From Chitinophagaceae bacterium UBA1953 (lineage in GTDB: Bacteria; Bacteroidota; Bacteroidia; Chitinophagales; Chitinophagaceae), in contig DDEN01000045.1 in NCBI GenBank assembly GCA_002336115.1, forward strand, positions 220,822 through 284,821: a stretch of 64,000 nucleotides of DNA, given 5' to 3'. Below are positions 1-9,017 of the stretch, in pieces. The position numbers were made by a program, and so were the translations under genes. A model generated the notes under the pieces. The model did no database searches, was not told where the DNA came from, and saw only the letters and a program-made list of their open reading frames with translations. Each line of letters opens with the position of its first letter. The first letter of the stretch is position 1.

Positions 1-1674
1 GACAGTTTAAAGGCTGTGGCTAAAATGCCTGAAAATGAAATGAACGCTTACCTGAAAGCTTTGGTAAAAAAAATCCGTAAACAAAGGGGGCTTAAAGAAG
101 AAGCCAGTTACGGTACGGCTGTTTACAATACCAGTAATACCGATGCCAACACAACCCTGTTTACCACAACCGGCACAGGCAATAGCTGGTATTTTTATAA
201 TGCACAGCAAAAAACAAACGGCTTTTCAGAATTTAAGGCCAAATGGGGTAACAGGCCCAATGTAGATAACTGGCGCAGGCAAACGGCTGTGGAACGCATA
301 GCTGGACAAACACAAAACCAGAACACTACAAATAATCCAACTGCCGATGTTGCTGATGTAAACAATATATCGGAAGATAATTTAACAGTTGAAGGATTAA
401 AAAGTAACCTGCCCCTTACTGATGAAAAAATCCTGCAATCAAATAAAAAAATTGCAGAAGCGCTGTTTGAGCAGGGACAGATTTACAAGAATCAACTGGA
501 AGATTATGAACAGGCAGCAAATGTGTTTGAAGAAATATGGAAACGTTTTGGCAACTATGAAAAAGAACAGGAAGTATTGTTTGAGCTGTATTTCTGCCAC
601 AACAAAGCCGGGCACAAAGAGAAAGCTGCATTTTTCCTTAATGAACTAAAGAAAAAATACCCCGCTGGTGAAATGGTGAATATAATTACCAATGCACAAA
701 ACCCATCGGCAATAAAAAAAGATGTAAAAACCGCTGCTTACGAAAAAATTTACAACCAGTTTATCTCCGGCAATTTCACTGAAGCATTGACGCAAAAGAA
801 AATTGCAGATTCGCTGTTTGGCCCCTCCTACTGGACTCCGCAGTTATTGTATATTGAAGCATTGTATCATATTAAACAAAAAAATGACAGTGCAGCAATA
901 GTAAGTCTCACAAACATTGAACAAAGTTTTCCGGGCACTCCTATGGCCGAAAAAGCATCCGTAATGAAGGATGTTGTTTCAAGGAGAAATGAAATTGAAA
1001 CCTATCTTACCAATACCAATATCGTAAGAGAATCTGATTCTGTTTATATACCTTTTGATGACGGCCCGTTAGTGAACAAAACTAATCAGCAGGTGGCAAA
1101 AGATTCATCAGGAAAAATTACAATTGGCAAATTGCCGCAGCAAAGAGATGATCTGAAGAAGCCTCAGATTATGGTACAGAAGACGGGAGTTGAAAAAGAA
1201 GATAAAAACCAGGCAGGCCCAATCAGTATTGGTAATAAACCTAAACTTGATACCACTTCCATTAAACCATTAAAGGATACAAAAATTGAAATGGTTTATG
1301 TTTATACACCCAATGAACCATATGTGGTGATGATGTATTTTGACCAGGTTGACCCTGTTTATATTTCTGAATCGAGAAATGCCTTTCAGCGATATAACTC
1401 ATCAAGCCATAGCGGCGAAAACATCAGAATAAGCACTACAGACAATGATATTCAGTTCAGTTTTCTTGATATGGGGCCGTTTGCTGATGTTACAACATCG
1501 CTCAGTTATATGGAAGAACTGCAGAAAAACGCCAAGCAGATTGTTCCATGGCTGCCAACTGCCAAATACAATTTCATCATTATTTCCACCCGCAACCTGG
1601 AAATGCTCAAAACCAGGAAAAATATGGAAGAATACAGGCAATTTATCCGCCAGTATGTGAAAGATAAATTTTAA
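1..1674 (+). CDS. porW: PorW/SprE-like type IX secretion TPR lipoprotein, C-terminal part
   Basis: The frame is open at the left edge, so the true start and any lipoprotein signal lie outside the window. About 557 residues are visible. A helical region around residues 135-330 (EQAANVFEEIWKRF, ALFEQGQIYKNQLEDY) looks like tetratricopeptide repeats. A low-complexity linker follows, then a C-terminal domain with YVVMMYFDQVD near its start and YNFIIISTRNLEML near its end. That repeat-plus-domain layout matches PorW/SprE, a periplasmic lipoprotein needed for type IX secretion and gliding, as I recall the family. A T9SS here fits the sorting-signal protein at 37.6-41.7 kb. The next gene is a peptidoglycan synthase 88 bases downstream. 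It could be another TPR lipoprotein; the family call is from memory. Confidence 0.62.
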   Translation, partial: DSLKAVAKMPENEMNAYLKALVKKIRKQRGLKEEASYGTAVYNTSNTDANTTLFTTTGTGNSWYFYNAQQKTNGFSEFKAKWGNRPNVDNWRRQTAVERIAGQTQNQNTTNNPTADVADVNNISEDNLTVEGLKSNLPLTDEKILQSNKKIAEALFEQGQIYKNQLEDYEQAANVFEEIWKRFGNYEKEQEVLFELYFCHNKAGHKEKAAFFLNELKKKYPAGEMVNIITNAQNPSAIKKDVKTAAYEKIYNQFISGNFTEALTQKKIADSLFGPSYWTPQLLYIEALYHIKQKNDSAAIVSLTNIEQSFPGTPMAEKASVMKDVVSRRNEIETYLTNTNIVRESDSVYIPFDDGPLVNKTNQQVAKDSSGKITIGKLPQQRDDLKKPQIMVQKTGVEKEDKNQAGPISIGNKPKLDTTSIKPLKDTKIEMVYVYTPNEPYVVMMYFDQVDPVYISESRNAFQRYNSSSHSGENIRISTTDNDIQFSFLDMGPFADVTTSLSYMEELQKNAKQIVPWLPTAKYNFIIISTRNLEMLKTRKNMEEYRQFIRQYVKDKF

Positions 1675-1686
1675 TATTTCTGCAAT

Positions 1687-1716
1687 GTTGATGATGGATG
1701 AATTGTTTTAGATTTG
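1687..1716 (+). promoter_or_regulatory. Candidate Bacteroidota promoter for the PBP1A gene
   Basis: TAGATTTG at 1709-1716 fits the -7 consensus TAnnTTTG, and GTTG lies 18 bases upstream at 1687-1690 in the -33 position. The start codon is about 46 bases downstream. Found by eye. Confidence 0.4.
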
Positions 1717-1762
1717 CTGGTATTGAATTTGCAGGTAACTGCATCTTACCGAATGAATTTTT

Positions 1763-4186
1763 ATGACTAAAGCAGTTAAATATTTGTGGCGGGCATTCTT
1801 TATTGGTGCCGGTGTATTTCTATTGATTGTATTGCTGGCCAATTTTGGTGCATTTGGCAAAATGCCTTCGCTTGAAGAACTGGAAAATCCTTCAGCCTCG
1901 CTTGCCAGTGAAGTTATTGCATCGGATGGCACTCTCATTGGCAAATACTATCTCGAAGACCGCACAAATGTTGAATACAAAGACATTTCAAAAAACGCTG
2001 TTAACGCTTTGGTTGCAACGGAAGATGAACGTTTTTTTGAACATTCAGGAATTGACGGGATAGCTTTAATAAGAGCTATTGCCAAATTAGGCCGTGATGG
2101 TGGTGGCAGTACAATTACCCAGCAACTTGCGAAAAACCTGTTTACCAATTATTCAAGTTTTGCACCACTTCGTGTTCTGCAAAAAATTAAAGAATGGATT
2201 ATTGCCGTAAAGCTTGAAAGAAATTTTACAAAAGACGAAATCATTGCTTTGTATTTTAATACAGTTCCTTTTGGCGATAATGTTTATGGAATAAGAAATG
2301 CCTCAAAAACTTTTTTCCAGAAAGAGCCTTCATTGTTAACCGTTAATGAAGCAGCAGTATTGGTGGGTATGCTGAAGGGAAATACCATTTACAATCCAAG
2401 AAAAGACCCCCGCCGTTCCCAGATGCGCCGTAATGTGGTTATTGATCAAATGGTGAAGAATAATTACATTGGCTCTGCTGAAGCTGAAAAAATTAAAGCT
2501 GAAGTAATTCCGCTGAAATATAAAAAATTAGATGAAAGTGCCGGATTTGCCCCGTATTTCCGTGATGTGCTGAGAGATTACATGAAAAAGTGGTGCAAGG
2601 AACATGAAAAGCCAAACGGTGATAATTACAATATTTACAGAGATGGTTTAAAAATTTACACAACCATCAACCCTCGTATGCAGTTATATGCTGAAGAAGC
2701 TGTAGCCAAGCACATGAGCGCTTTGCAAAAAAACTACTGGACACTGCCCTGGATCAAAACCAACAGCATCTGGAAAGGACATGAAAAAATTCTTGAACGG
2801 GCAATGAAAGAAAGTGATCGCTGGAAGAAAATGGAAGCCGATGGTATTGGTGAAGATGATATAAGAAAAGCTTTCAACACACCAACAAGAATGAAAGTGT
2901 TTGCCTGGAATGCTAAACGTGAAACAGATACTGTGATGACTCCGTTTGACTCTATCCGCTATCATAAAATGATTATACAAACAGGTTTTATGGCAATGGA
3001 TCCGTTTACAGGTGAAGTAAAAGCATGGGTTGGCGGCGTTAACTTTAAAACATTCAAGTACGATCACGTCAACATTAATACAAAACGCCAGGTAGGTTCA
3101 ACATTCAAACCTATTCTTTATGCGTATGCAGTTGAAAATGGTTATACACCCGAAACGCCATTACCAAACGGGCCTATTAACCTCGGAGGTAAAATTATTA
3201 CCGGTAGCGGCGGGCCTATGGCCGTTTGTCTTGCCTATTCCAAAAACCCGGGAGCTGCATATTTAATGAATCAGTTTGGTGTTAAGAGTGTCATCAATTT
3301 TGCTCAAAGCACAGGTATTAAAAGTGATATGCCTCCCTACCCATCCATTGCACTTGGATCAGCCGACATCAGTGTTATTGAAATGCTGCAGGCATATACC
3401 ATGTTCCCTACAAATGGAATGAATACAGAACCGATTTTTATTACACGCATTGAAGATAAAAACGGAAATATTCTTGAAAGTTATGCCCCTAAACAAAAAG
3501 TGGTAATGAGTGAAGCTGCGGCTTATACAATGGTAAAGATGATGCAGGGAGTTATTGATTTTGGTACAGGTAAGCGTTTACGTGGAATGGGACTTACCGG
3601 CGATATAGCCGGTAAAACCGGTACAACTAATGATAATACTGATACATGGTTTATTGGTTATAATCCGCAGTTACTTGCAGGTGGATGGGTTGGTTGCGAT
3701 GATCCTTTCCTGAAAATGGTTGGTGAAGGTAACCGTACTGCCATGCCTATATGGGGTTACTTTTTCGACAGAGTGTATAACGATAAAACACTTGGCATTT
3801 CCAAAGATGCCAAATTTGTACAGCCTGAAAGTATGAAGGTTGAAACCTTTATGGACTATGAAGATTTTGCCAATAAATACAAAGATGAGCCTGATGCAGA
3901 AAATCCTGACGCAGGGAATGGTACTTCAGCCGATTACAATGATCTCATTCTTACTCCTGAACAAAATCTCGGAACTGAATCGCAGTTGAGTGAAGAACAG
4001 AAAGTATTGCAGGAAGCTAAAAAAGAAGAAGAGAAGAAAAAAGAAGAACTGAAAAATTCGCAACCAGCAGTATTATCTGATGCAGAAAAGATGAAGAAGA
4101 TAGCAGCAGAAAAAGAAGCCAAGGACAAGGAAACAAAGAAAAAAGACGAGAAGAAAAAGAGTGATTCAAAACCGGGAGGCAATTAA
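1763..4186 (+). CDS. Class A penicillin-binding protein 1A (transglycosylase/transpeptidase)
   Basis: Bifunctional peptidoglycan synthase of the inner membrane: it polymerises lipid II and crosslinks stem peptides. One N-terminal membrane segment (about residues 9-27) precedes a GT51 domain with ATEDERFFEH (Glu87 catalytic) and GGGSTITQQLAKNLF. The transpeptidase domain has STFK with Ser446 as nucleophile, an SKN motif in AYSKNPGA, and KTGTTND with Lys618. Length, 807 residues, is normal. The last 70 residues are a Lys/Glu-rich charged tail of no known fold. It follows the PorW-like gene and ends at a bidirectional hairpin. The ATG at 1763 leads directly into the membrane segment. Confidence 0.95.
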   Translation: MTKAVKYLWRAFFIGAGVFLLIVLLANFGAFGKMPSLEELENPSASLASEVIASDGTLIGKYYLEDRTNVEYKDISKNAVNALVATEDERFFEHSGIDGIALIRAIAKLGRDGGGSTITQQLAKNLFTNYSSFAPLRVLQKIKEWIIAVKLERNFTKDEIIALYFNTVPFGDNVYGIRNASKTFFQKEPSLLTVNEAAVLVGMLKGNTIYNPRKDPRRSQMRRNVVIDQMVKNNYIGSAEAEKIKAEVIPLKYKKLDESAGFAPYFRDVLRDYMKKWCKEHEKPNGDNYNIYRDGLKIYTTINPRMQLYAEEAVAKHMSALQKNYWTLPWIKTNSIWKGHEKILERAMKESDRWKKMEADGIGEDDIRKAFNTPTRMKVFAWNAKRETDTVMTPFDSIRYHKMIIQTGFMAMDPFTGEVKAWVGGVNFKTFKYDHVNINTKRQVGSTFKPILYAYAVENGYTPETPLPNGPINLGGKIITGSGGPMAVCLAYSKNPGAAYLMNQFGVKSVINFAQSTGIKSDMPPYPSIALGSADISVIEMLQAYTMFPTNGMNTEPIFITRIEDKNGNILESYAPKQKVVMSEAAAYTMVKMMQGVIDFGTGKRLRGMGLTGDIAGKTGTTNDNTDTWFIGYNPQLLAGGWVGCDDPFLKMVGEGNRTAMPIWGYFFDRVYNDKTLGISKDAKFVQPESMKVETFMDYEDFANKYKDEPDAENPDAGNGTSADYNDLILTPEQNLGTESQLSEEQKVLQEAKKEEEKKKEELKNSQPAVLSDAEKMKKIAAEKEAKDKETKKKDEKKKSDSKPGGN

Positions 4187-4188
4187 AT

Positions 4189-4224
4189 CATAAAAAACCT
4201 CAGTAGATTCTGAAGTTTTTTATG
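4189..4224. terminator. Bidirectional terminator between convergent genes
   Basis: A 15-base stem (4189-4203 with 4210-4224, one G-T wobble) has a 6-base loop and A/T tracts at its outer sides, so it can act in both directions. It lies 2 bases after the PBP1A stop and contains the stop codon of the small minus-strand frame, as expected between convergent transcripts. Confidence 0.7.
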
Positions 4225-4510
4225 ACAATGATGAACTCCACGCCAGTTTATAATCTATTTTTTTACTTTTTATACAAGTGAACATAAAACTTGTAATAAA
4301 AGGAATGTTCAATTTCTCCTTTCCCTGGTGCATATATACAGCACCTGAAGTATAAACTGAAGCTGAAGCTGTTTCTAAAGCCTCCTGTCCAACCGGTACT
4401 GATTGTATTCCATAGCCCAGATCATTTTTCCTTGTTGCCAATTGTTCAACCAGGCTTACTAATACGAGCGGGCTGTCAAGCATTGCTGCAATGTGTAAAG
4501 ATTTGTTCAT
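4220..4510 (-). CDS. Small protein of unknown function (96 aa)
   Basis: I do not recognise this protein. It starts MNKSLHIAAMLDSPLVLVSL and has no signal peptide, cysteine motif or clear domain. Three things suggest it is real: it does not lie over another gene, its stop falls inside a bidirectional hairpin, and the segment is not low complexity. No ribosome-binding site is evident, which is common in this phylum. A decayed gene or a chance frame remains possible. Confidence 0.4.
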   Translation of the reverse strand: MNKSLHIAAMLDSPLVLVSLVEQLATRKNDLGYGIQSVPVGQEALETASASVYTSGAVYMHQGKEKLNIPFITSFMFTCIKSKKIDYKLAWSSSLS

Positions 4511-4669
4511 AGACGTTTGTTTAAACTATTCAACATTCATTCATCTCTGTAATACTTCGGTTACGATATAGATGCAAAAACAGTGATATTGATTAATAAA
4601 AAAATGTGAATGTTCACAGGCAGAAACTGCCGGTTCAGCGAATAATTTCTCCCCTTTCTCACATCCGCT

Positions 4670-4677
4670 TATTTTTG
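4670..4677 (+). promoter_or_regulatory. Candidate -7 element upstream of glmS
   Basis: TATTTTTG at 4670-4677 matches TAnnTTTG and ends 22 bases before the glmS start. No good TTTG is seen at the -33 position, so this is only half a promoter by eye. Confidence 0.35.
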
Positions 4678-4699
4678 TAACCAAACAAAACATACATAT

Positions 4700-6535
4700 A
4701 TGTGCGGAATTGTTGCTTACATAGGTGGTCGTGAAGCGTACCCGGTTATTCTTAAAGGTCTCAAACGGTTGGAATATCGTGGATATGACAGTGCAGGTGT
4801 TGCATTGCTCAATCATGGAATGAAAGTTTATAAGAAAAAAGGAAAAGTTGCTCAACTGGAAGAAGAAGTGATTGGCAAAGACGTTCAGGCGCATATAGGC
4901 ATTGGTCATACACGCTGGGCAACACATGGCGAACCAAGCGACCGTAATGCTCATCCGCATTTATCAAAATGCGGAAAGCTGGCCATGATTCACAACGGCA
5001 TCATTGAAAACTATGCATCCATCAAACAGGAATTGCTGAAGAAAGGTTATGAATTTCACAGTGATACTGATACAGAAGTTCTGCTGAATTTTATTGAAGA
5101 CATCAAGACCAACAACAACTGCTCATTGGAAGAGGCTGTGCGTATAGCACTGAAACGTATTGTTGGGGCTTACGTAATTGTTTTGCTTGATGAAGAAAAC
5201 CCCGATACTTTAATTGCAGCACGTAAAGGAAGTCCGCTGGTAATAGGTATTGGAAAAAATGAACACTTCCTTGCGAGTGATGCGTCGCCAATTATTGAAT
5301 ACACAAAAGAAGTAGTATATGTAAATGATTATGAACTGGCAATTATTAAAGCTGACGAACTGGTGTTAAAAAATCTCGGCAACGAAAAAATTACGCCATT
5401 TGTTCAGAAACTTGATCTTGAACTGGCAGCAATTGAAAAAGGCGGCTACGATCATTTTATGATCAAAGAAATTAATGAGCAACCTCAAACCATTTACGAC
5501 TGTTTACGGGGAAGGCTTGATGTACAGAAAGGAACAATCACGATGGCTGGTGTTCAGAATAATATTGAACAGTTGAAAAATGCACAGCGAATTGTAATGA
5601 TTGCCTGTGGCACAAGCTGGCATGCAGGGCTTGTTGCTGAATATATTTTCGAAGAACTCTGCCGCATTCCTGTTGAAGTTGAATACGCATCGGAATTCCG
5701 ATACAGAAACCCGGTTGTTAATAAAGGTGATGTCATTATTGCAATTTCACAAAGCGGCGAAACAGCCGATACAATTGTTGCAATTGATAAAGCAAAAGAA
5801 CAAGGGGCATTTATTTTTGGAGTGGTAAATGTTGTGGGAAGTTCTATCGCACGCCTGTCGCATGCCGGTGCATATACACATGCCGGGCCTGAAATTGGCG
5901 TGGCAAGTACCAAGGCATTTACGGCACAACTTGTTGTACTTACAATGATTGCTTTGAAAATAGCAAAAGAAAAAGGCACTATTGAAGAAGAACGTTACCA
6001 GCACTTATTAACTGAATTATATGAAGTGCCTGATAAAGTGAAATTGCTGCTCGAAGCAACAGAAAAAATTAAAGAAATCGGGCTGAAATATAAAGATGCA
6101 AAAGACTTTTTGTACCTCGGCCGTGGGTATAACTTTCCGGTTGCTTTAGAAGGTGCATTGAAACTGAAAGAAATTTCCTACATCCATGCAGAAGGATACC
6201 CTGCCGCAGAAATGAAACACGGCCCCATAGCACTGGTTGACGAAACACTACCTGTGGTATTTGTTGCAACCAAAGATGTTTACTATGAAAAAATTGTAAG
6301 CAATATCCAGGAAATCAAAGCCAGAAAAGGGCAGGTAATTGCGGTTGTAACAGAAAATGACACAACAATTCCTGCTATGGCAAATGATGTAATGTTAGTT
6401 CCCGAAGCTGATGAAATTGTTGCTCCAATGCTGAGTGTAATTCCTTTACAGCTTCTTTCCTATTATATAGGCGTGGCAAAAGGCTATGATGTAGATAAGC
6501 CGAGAAATCTTGCAAAAAGTGTAACAGTTGAATAG
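4700..6535 (+). CDS. glmS: Glutamine-fructose-6-phosphate aminotransferase (isomerizing)
   Basis: Makes glucosamine-6-phosphate from fructose-6-phosphate and glutamine, the first step of UDP-GlcNAc synthesis for peptidoglycan and lipopolysaccharide. The protein begins MCGIVAYIGG, so Cys2 becomes the N-terminal nucleophile of the class II glutaminase after Met removal; this fixes the start. The glutaminase domain shows HTRWATHGEPSDRNAHPH and NGIIENY. Two SIS sugar-isomerase domains follow, with CGTSWHAG, SQSGETADT and GASTKAFTAQ-type loops (GVASTKAFTAQ here), and the chain ends in PRNLAKSVTVE, the usual GlmS tail. Length of 611 residues is standard. A DUF4954 gene follows in the same direction 88 bases later. 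Confidence 0.97.
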   Translation: MCGIVAYIGGREAYPVILKGLKRLEYRGYDSAGVALLNHGMKVYKKKGKVAQLEEEVIGKDVQAHIGIGHTRWATHGEPSDRNAHPHLSKCGKLAMIHNGIIENYASIKQELLKKGYEFHSDTDTEVLLNFIEDIKTNNNCSLEEAVRIALKRIVGAYVIVLLDEENPDTLIAARKGSPLVIGIGKNEHFLASDASPIIEYTKEVVYVNDYELAIIKADELVLKNLGNEKITPFVQKLDLELAAIEKGGYDHFMIKEINEQPQTIYDCLRGRLDVQKGTITMAGVQNNIEQLKNAQRIVMIACGTSWHAGLVAEYIFEELCRIPVEVEYASEFRYRNPVVNKGDVIIAISQSGETADTIVAIDKAKEQGAFIFGVVNVVGSSIARLSHAGAYTHAGPEIGVASTKAFTAQLVVLTMIALKIAKEKGTIEEERYQHLLTELYEVPDKVKLLLEATEKIKEIGLKYKDAKDFLYLGRGYNFPVALEGALKLKEISYIHAEGYPAAEMKHGPIALVDETLPVVFVATKDVYYEKIVSNIQEIKARKGQVIAVVTENDTTIPAMANDVMLVPEADEIVAPMLSVIPLQLLSYYIGVAKGYDVDKPRNLAKSVTVE

Positions 6536-6623
6536 TAAGTTGATTGCTTTATCGTTCTGAATTGAGAAGAATGAATTCTATTCATCCAATAGAAAAAGAT
6601 TTAAACAACAAACATAAATCTGC

Positions 6624-8828
6624 ATGAACTCTATTATAAAAAAACCTATTTCTGAAATCGGGTATAATTTTATCCCTGCAAAATATCTTCCAAAAGGTAA
6701 AGACGAATTTTACCTGCGTAATAAACAAAACAGAAGCGGTATAAATTACCGGAAACTTACTGCGCTGGAAATTGAAGTTCTTGTAAGAAACAGAAATACA
6801 TCCGACGACTGGAATCATTTGCTTGTATCAGATGCATTTAATCCTGAGCTTGTAAAGAATTGTAAATTTTTCGGGTTGGTTCGTATTGGAAAATTAGAAC
6901 CAATTTTTCTTGAGTTCCACTCGGTCATGCTCCAGGTTGGCTTGTACAACAGCACAATCATCAGTTGCGATTTTGGCAATAACGTTGTTATTGACAACGT
7001 TCACTATCTGTCACATTACATAATTGGCAATGAAGTTATTATTACCAATGTGCATGAAATGGGCACAACAGATTATGCAAAATTTGGAAATGGCATTTTA
7101 AAAGAAGGTGAAGAAGAAAAAATCCGTATCTGGATGGAAGTGTGTAATGAAAATGCCGGGAGAAAGATTATTCCATTTAATGGTATGCTTCCCGGCGATG
7201 CATGGTTGTGGAGCCGCAACAGGGATAATGAATTACTTCAGCAAAAGTTTAAAGAGTTTACTGAGATTAAATTTGATAAGCTGCGTGGTTATTATGGAAA
7301 AGTTGGAGACCGTAGTGTAATTAAAAGTTGCTCAATTATTAAAGATGTATGGATTGGTACAGACGCATATCTGAAAGGAGCCAACAAACTGAAAAACCTC
7401 ACAATCAATTCATCTGAACAGGCAAGCTCACAAGTAGGCGAAGGATGCGAATTGGTCAACGGAATAATTGGTGAAGGTTGCCGTATATTTTATGGGGTAA
7501 AGGCTGTACGTTTTTACACAGCATCGCATTCGCAATTAAAATATGGTGCAAGATTGATTAACTCTTATCTCGGAAACAATGCAACTATCTCTTGTTGTGA
7601 AGTATTAAACTCACTGATCTTTCCGGCACATGAGCAACATCACAACAATTCATTTCTTTGTGCTGCAACGCTGTTAGGCCAAAGTAATATTGCAGCAGGT
7701 GCAACGCTGGGCAGTAATCATAACAGCCGCAGTGCAGATGGAGAAATGATTGCAGGCCGTGGTTTCTGGCCGGGATTATGTGTAAGCATTAAACACAATT
7801 CAAAATTTGCATCGTATTCATTGCTTGCAAAAGGTGATTATCCATACGAACTCAACATACCAATTCCGTTTTCATTAATTATTAATGATTCTTCAAAAGA
7901 TCAGTTAAGTATTATGCCGGGCTATTGGTTTATGTATAATATGTATGCACTTGCCCGCAATTCATGGAAATATATTGACAGAGATAAACGTATTGACAAA
8001 ACACAGTTTATTGAATATGATTTCCTTGCACCTGACAGTGTTAATGAAATTTTTGATGCACTACATTATTTAGAATTATTTACCGGCAAAGCATTACTAA
8101 AAAAACAAGGTGTAAAAAAAGTCGCAGATAATGATTGCGCAAAAGCCGGAAGGATTGCTTTAGAAAAAAACGATCCCGCATTAACCGATCTTGAAATTTT
8201 TGCTGATGGGTTTGAACAAGGCAAAAGAAAAGTACAACTGCTGAAAGTGAACAGAAGTTACCAGCTATTTAAAGAACTTATAGTTTATTATGCAATGGAG
8301 CAACTGCTGAATGCAGCAAAATCAAGCAAAATAAAAAGCGTTACTGAATTAACCAAACTGATTCCCTCAAAAAAGAAGCGCAATAACTGGATTAATGTTG
8401 GCGGGCAATTAATTGAAGAATCGGAAGTTCAAAATCTGAAACAAAGAATTGTTGAAGGAAAAGTAAAAAACTGGGATGCAGTTCATAATTTTTATAAAGC
8501 TCAGTCATTAAGTTACGGTTCCAAAAAAAGTGGGCACGCCTTTGCGTCACTATCCGAGCTTACAGGAACTAACAAATTTTCAGGTGAACAATTAAAATCT
8601 TTTCTTCAACAATATCTATCAACAAAAGAATGGGTAGTGAGAGGAATTTATGAATCGAGGGCAAAGGATTACAGCAATACTTTCCGAAAAATGGTATATG
8701 AAACCGAAAAAGAAATGGAAGAAGTTACAGGCAAGCTAAAAGACAATTCATTTATTAAGCAGCAGAAAGATGAATTGATAACTACAAAATCTTATATTCA
8801 AAAACTAATCAAAACAAGTAACTCTTAG
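6624..8828 (+). CDS. DUF4954 family protein with left-handed beta-helix region
   Basis: A 734-residue cytosolic protein matching DUF4954, found mainly in Bacteroidota. Residues about 90-420 carry irregular hexapeptide-like repeats (VGEGCELVNGIIGEGCRIF, LGNNATISCCEVLNSLI, AGATLGSNHNSR) typical of left-handed beta-helix acyl- or nucleotidyl-transferases. The C-terminal 280 residues are helical and charged. The biochemical function is unknown to me. Position just after glmS invites the guess that it acts on an amino-sugar nucleotide, since GlmU and LpxA share this fold, but that is inference. No signal peptide is seen. Confidence 0.8.
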   Translation: MNSIIKKPISEIGYNFIPAKYLPKGKDEFYLRNKQNRSGINYRKLTALEIEVLVRNRNTSDDWNHLLVSDAFNPELVKNCKFFGLVRIGKLEPIFLEFHSVMLQVGLYNSTIISCDFGNNVVIDNVHYLSHYIIGNEVIITNVHEMGTTDYAKFGNGILKEGEEEKIRIWMEVCNENAGRKIIPFNGMLPGDAWLWSRNRDNELLQQKFKEFTEIKFDKLRGYYGKVGDRSVIKSCSIIKDVWIGTDAYLKGANKLKNLTINSSEQASSQVGEGCELVNGIIGEGCRIFYGVKAVRFYTASHSQLKYGARLINSYLGNNATISCCEVLNSLIFPAHEQHHNNSFLCAATLLGQSNIAAGATLGSNHNSRSADGEMIAGRGFWPGLCVSIKHNSKFASYSLLAKGDYPYELNIPIPFSLIINDSSKDQLSIMPGYWFMYNMYALARNSWKYIDRDKRIDKTQFIEYDFLAPDSVNEIFDALHYLELFTGKALLKKQGVKKVADNDCAKAGRIALEKNDPALTDLEIFADGFEQGKRKVQLLKVNRSYQLFKELIVYYAMEQLLNAAKSSKIKSVTELTKLIPSKKKRNNWINVGGQLIEESEVQNLKQRIVEGKVKNWDAVHNFYKAQSLSYGSKKSGHAFASLSELTGTNKFSGEQLKSFLQQYLSTKEWVVRGIYESRAKDYSNTFRKMVYETEKEMEEVTGKLKDNSFIKQQKDELITTKSYIQKLIKTSNS

Positions 8829-8989
8829 TAACAGTTTCTTATTTAAAATTACAAGAAGACTCATTATTTCAAAATTTTAAACTCTTTAATCATTCTGCTA
8901 AATACCTGAAAACAGATTGGTGTTTTCCTCTTTAGCAACTATTAACACAAAAGGAAATCTATCGCATATTATAAGAGAGTATAAAATAA

Positions 8990-9016
8990 TTTGTGTAAAC
9001 AGAAAGAGCAACTGCA
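8990..9016 (+). repeat. Left terminal inverted repeat of the IS256-type element
   Basis: Begins TTTGTGTAAACAG and ends in an AACTGCA block. It pairs imperfectly with the reverse complement of 10361-10388. Confidence 0.65.
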
Positions 9017-9017
9017 C

